DNA of 9,067 nt from JANXZO01 sp964355115 (GTDB lineage Bacteria > Bacteroidota > Bacteroidia > Bacteroidales > FEN-979), in assembly GCA_964355115.1 (NCBI GenBank), contig CAYHCQ010000133.1, forward strand, positions 1-9,067. The letters run 5' to 3'. The notes beneath the pieces are model-generated. The model was not told where the DNA came from, did no database searches, and saw only the letters and a list, made by a program, of their open reading frames with translations. A program made the translations under genes and the position numbers. The stretch's first letter is position 1; every line of letters starts with the position of its first letter. Below, in pieces: positions 5,922-9,067 of the stretch.

Positions 5922-8900
5922 TAAACTCAGTATTAAAAATGGCGGTTACCGAATCACATCCATGATTGTAATGCATCTTGTTGTTGTCGGCCTTGGTGGG
6001 GCGCATCATCAGTTTGCCTTCAGTTTTGGATTCGGGTAGAAGTGTAATGATCTCCAGAAAAAGTTCATGGGGCTTATCGCTGGTTTTCATCCCGAACTCA
6101 CCGAGAATGCCGGCCAGCTGCTGGATTGAATTTTTCTCAACCTTGCTTTTAAGAACAGCACCGAACTCCTGGATAATCTTCTGCGAATTGGTAAAGGTTC
6201 CGCCTGTTTCGGCAGGCATCGATGCAGGAAGCAGGAGATCGGCGGCTTTGGCTGATTCCGTCACGAAATAGTCCTGCACCACCCTGAATCCGGCATGTAC
6301 AAAGATCTTTTCCATACTGCTGCGGTCGATGGCGCAACCCATCGGATCCTCCCCGAAAATGAAGAGATTCTTTATTTTACCCTCTTCGAGCACACCATGC
6401 AGGCATTCAGTTTCACCGGAAGCAATTGAACCGGCACTCCACTTTTCCTTAAGCATCTCAACATAAGCAGCATCGCCGAGGTTCTGTCCGCCGATGCCGA
6501 AATGCGGACTAACGCCCATATCGAAGAGACCCTGTGAGTTGTTCTTTTCCTTTACTGAGATCAGTCCGCTGGAGGTTTTTCCAAGTTTTCCGGTGATGCG
6601 GGCGAGGTTGAAAAGCTCCTTGCATGTATTACCGGAACACTCTTTCTCCGAGAAGATGAGAACAGCATTCATCTCGTTGTTGTACTCCACGGCAAAGGCG
6701 GCAATCTGATCAGAGCTGAGGCCTGATTTTTCAACCAGGGCATCGAATTTTTCTGCCAGCAACATCTGCCTGTAACCATCGAACCCTTCCACCCGGTCGC
6801 GTAGGAAGAGGGCGTTCTCAAGTCCGTTCGCCAGCAGATAGTGGTTCACTGCTTTTACAAAATAGTAGTATGACTTCACATTAAGCTCCTGGTTCACCTT
6901 GTGCGACATGGCATTTTCAGCCTTTTCAGTGATCAGAACCACGGGTGTCTTTTTAAGATGATGTGCATTCTGCACCATAAACCCGGCAACTGCATGGTCG
7001 CGGTTAATTTCGGTACCCAGCAGGTAGAAACGGCTGGCACCAATGATCTGGTCGAAAGGCACATTCAGTTCGCTGTTCTGGCGGTATCCTTCGCCGCGGC
7101 CCAGGTAGTGGAAACTGCCCACGTTATTTGTCTTCGCTGCGGCACGGGCAAGTTTGTGAATGAGGTAGAGCTCCTCATTGGCCAGGCGTGCACCTCCGAA
7201 GAATGCATTTTCATCGGGTTTCACACCCTGTATTTTCTCCCTGATCAGTGTGAACGCCTTTTCAAAGGTTATCTCCTCAAACTTACCGTTTACCTTCAGC
7301 ATCGGCTTGGTGATGCGGTTTACATCGTTAAGGTATTTGTATCCGAATTTCGGGAACCGGCAAATATTGCCATCGCTGTTCACGATGCCTTTGCGTCCGG
7401 TCACACTCATCACAAATCCCTTTTTATGGTGCAGGGTTATTGCGCATCCCACACCGCAAAAATTACAAAGTGCATCCACCGGTTCTGTTTTCACCGGCCC
7501 GGGCTTGAAGGGAACATTTTCCGTGATGGCTCCGGTGGGACAGGTGGAAATACACATTCCGCACGATTCGCATTTTGTATCCTGCAGGGCATCGCCCATG
7601 CTTGGTGCAACATAGGTATCGAATCCGCGGTTGATGAGACCGAGCGCATTGGCGCCTACCACCTCGCGGCAGATACGCACGCAACGGGCGCAAAGGATAC
7701 ACTTGTTATTGTCGATTTCGATGTAGGGATGGCGGAAGTCGACCTGATACTCGTGGAACTCCCCTTCAAACGACTTCTGCTGAGCACCGTATTCGGTGGA
7801 ATACCGCTGAAGATCGCAATCGAGGAAGGCTGTACATCCGCATTCCAGACAACGTTGGGCTTCGTGGCGGGCCACATCTTCGCCGGCATAACCCAATTCC
7901 ACTTCGCTGAAGTTCAGGCGTGCATCGGTAGGCAGTGTCGGCATCTCTTCGCGTAACTGGCTGGCAAACTTGCCGGCATACTCCTCCTTTAACTGCTTCT
8001 TGAAATTATCGCGCTTGCTGGTAAAGACCTTTTCAGCCGGTTTGATCGGCAATCCCGTCAGGAACTGGTGGGCGCTGTGTGAAGCGGTTTTTGCCTGGGC
8101 AATGGCTTCGATGATGGTGGCAGGACCACTAACACCGTCGCCGGCAGCAAATACAGAAAGGATCCCGGTTTGCAGGGTGTACCTGTCGGCATCAATATCG
8201 CCCCACTTGTTGATCTTCAGCTCACCGCCATTGGTATTGGCATTGATATCGTCGATAAAGTTCACATCGGTCTTCTGCCCGATGGCCGCGAGCACGTAAT
8301 CCACATTGATCTCGAAGTCGGATCCCTCAACAGGCACAGGTCTGCGACGCCCGGAAGCATCGGGCTCACCCAGTTCCATCTTTATGCATGTGATCGATTT
8401 CACCTCACCACCATCGTTCTTGTTTATCTTCTTGGGGAGCGTGAGGAAAAGGTACTCTACCCCTTCCAGCTTCGATTCGTGAATCTCAATAGGGTTGGCC
8501 GGCATCTCCTTCTCGGTGCGGCGGTAAATTACATAAACTTTGTCGGCATTGCAGCGGATCGAGGTACGGCAGCAGTCCATGGCGGTGTTCCCGCCACCCA
8601 CAACGGCGATGGTCTTGCCGCGGAAATCGTATCGCTGTCCGGTTACCTCCATGTTCTTCAGAAAATCGATGCCAGAGTAAACATTCCCGGCATCGTCGCC
8701 TTCGCAACCAACGCCGGTCCCTTTCTGGGAGCCGATGGTAAGAACCGTGGCATCATATTTTTCACGGATCTCCTTATAACTGATGTTGTCGCCCAGTTTC
8801 TTATTGTAGAAAATATTTACGCCCAGATCGGTAATATTCTTTACCTCTTTATCGAGGATGTCGTTCGGCAAACGGTATTCGGGAATGCCATAGCGAAGCC

Positions 8901-9067
8901 AGCCGCCTGACTTGGGGGCTGCTTCATAAATGTCAACCTGGTGACCCTCGATCCGGAGGAAATGACCGGCCGACAAGCCGCCGGGACCTGCGCCGATAAC
9001 CGCCACCTTCTTGCCGGTGGTGGGTTTTACCGCAGGGACAAATTTGTTTGGTGATTCAAGATCGATG
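5914..9067 (-). CDS. GltD-type NAD(P)H-FAD oxidoreductase / 2x[4Fe-4S] ferredoxin / molybdopterin-oxidoreductase-like fusion (5'-partial)
   Basis: The frame stays open to the right edge: codons before the GTG at 9006 read ...KPTTGKK, so that GTG is internal and the true N-terminus is outside. Numbered from that GTG (1030 aa), residues 1-330 are a GltD/NfnB/SfrB-type flavoprotein. It has FAD-binding GAGPGG (5-10), GGWLRYGIPEYRLP (34-47), a second Rossmann motif GGGNTAMD (137-144) with VIYRRTEKEMPA (159-170, a pattern linked to NADPH use), and AAGD (287-290). A Cys cluster at C386, C389, C391 and C397 follows. Next is a 2x[4Fe-4S] ferredoxin: C436, C439, C442, C446 and C479, C482, C485, C489. 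Then comes a molybdopterin-oxidoreductase-type [4Fe-4S] site (C514, C517, C521, C549) and a Mo/W-bisMGD-like domain up to about 970 (TESAKAADLLLPASMPAETGG is typical). The active-site CARxCH-type Cys/Sec is not present (SFHYLGRG instead, 631-638), and no C-terminal MGD-binding domain is evident. It may be an electron hub resembling NuoG or SfrAB rather than a true formate dehydrogenase. It is the first visible gene of the operon. Confidence 0.85.
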   Translation of the reverse strand, partial: IDLESPNKFVPAVKPTTGKKVAVIGAGPGGLSAGHFLRIEGHQVDIYEAAPKSGGWLRYGIPEYRLPNDILDKEVKNITDLGVNIFYNKKLGDNISYKEIREKYDATVLTIGSQKGTGVGCEGDDAGNVYSGIDFLKNMEVTGQRYDFRGKTIAVVGGGNTAMDCCRTSIRCNADKVYVIYRRTEKEMPANPIEIHESKLEGVEYLFLTLPKKINKNDGGEVKSITCIKMELGEPDASGRRRPVPVEGSDFEINVDYVLAAIGQKTDVNFIDDINANTNGGELKINKWGDIDADRYTLQTGILSVFAAGDGVSGPATIIEAIAQAKTASHSAHQFLTGLPIKPAEKVFTSKRDNFKKQLKEEYAGKFASQLREEMPTLPTDARLNFSEVELGYAGEDVARHEAQRCLECGCTAFLDCDLQRYSTEYGAQQKSFEGEFHEYQVDFRHPYIEIDNNKCILCARCVRICREVVGANALGLINRGFDTYVAPSMGDALQDTKCESCGMCISTCPTGAITENVPFKPGPVKTEPVDALCNFCGVGCAITLHHKKGFVMSVTGRKGIVNSDGNICRFPKFGYKYLNDVNRITKPMLKVNGKFEEITFEKAFTLIREKIQGVKPDENAFFGGARLANEELYLIHKLARAAAKTNNVGSFHYLGRGEGYRQNSELNVPFDQIIGASRFYLLGTEINRDHAVAGFMVQNAHHLKKTPVVLITEKAENAMSHKVNQELNVKSYYYFVKAVNHYLLANGLENALFLRDRVEGFDGYRQMLLAEKFDALVEKSGLSSDQIAAFAVEYNNEMNAVLIFSEKECSGNTCKELFNLARITGKLGKTSSGLISVKEKNNSQGLFDMGVSPHFGIGGQNLGDAAYVEMLKEKWSAGSIASGETECLHGVLEEGKIKNLFIFGEDPMGCAIDRSSMEKIFVHAGFRVVQDYFVTESAKAADLLLPASMPAETGGTFTNSQKIIQEFGAVLKSKVEKNSIQQLAGILGEFGMKTSDKPHELFLEIITLLPESKTEGKLMMRPTKADNNKMHYNHGCDSVTAIFNTEFKS

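Noticed and set aside
6901..7956. Long plus-strand open frame (351 codons) antisense to the redox fusion gene
   Set aside because: It mirrors a strongly supported iron-sulfur flavoprotein and its translation resembles no family; codon bias of the true gene keeps the opposite frame open.
8170..8910. Plus-strand open frame of 246 codons antisense to the GltD-type module
   Set aside because: The minus strand encodes clear FAD and NAD(P)H motifs here, so this is a shadow.

Overview
The window looks like a chromosomal segment of an anaerobic or microaerophilic Bacteroidota bacterium, most likely Bacteroidales-like and uncultured. The evidence is a typical type IX secretion (T9SS) C-terminal sorting domain on a heparinase-like enzyme, poor Shine-Dalgarno signals with A/T-rich leaders, a heptamer tandem repeat of a kind I recall from Bacteroidota intergenic DNA, and a redox/ferredoxin/rubrerythrin gene set. 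TGA ends three of the four genes whose 3' ends are visible (TAA ends the ferritin-like gene and the redox fusion gene), so the standard bacterial code applies.

Layout. Positions 2-1780 (+) hold the C-terminal part of a secreted heparinase II/III-like protein. It is open at the left edge, is interrupted by an in-frame TGA at 89-91, and ends in a T9SS sorting domain. A 32-bp direct repeat (1764-1827) joins its 3' end to the 3' end of a convergent REP-associated tyrosine transposase (RAYT) gene at 1820-2383 (-). A perfect 7-bp-stem hairpin (2384-2406) touches the RAYT start codon, and a weak terminator-like structure lies at 2442-2461.

From 2457 to the right edge, three minus-strand genes are packed with gaps of 10 and 18 nt and probably form one operon, read right to left. 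(i) A very large iron-sulfur flavoprotein (5914 to beyond 9067) fuses a GltD/NfnB-type NAD(P)H-FAD module, a 2x[4Fe-4S] ferredoxin and a molybdopterin-oxidoreductase-like domain without a recognisable catalytic Cys/Sec. (ii) A 151-aa rubrerythrin-type diiron ferritin-like protein (5440-5895). (iii) A 990-aa protein (2457-5429) joins a degenerate receiver, an intact-looking receiver, the nucleotide-binding half of pyruvate phosphate dikinase/PEP synthase and an unusual C-terminal domain.

Read together, the operon suggests a redox module coupled to a signal-regulated phosphotransferase: NAD(P)H electrons pass through FAD and FeS clusters, a diiron protein handles peroxide or iron, and a receiver domain gates an ATP-using PEP-synthase-like enzyme. 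The functional coupling is inferred from adjacency; the domain content is read from the sequence. No RNA genes, CRISPR arrays or complete IS elements with terminal repeats were seen. The intergenic sequence is all short and is described in the entries.
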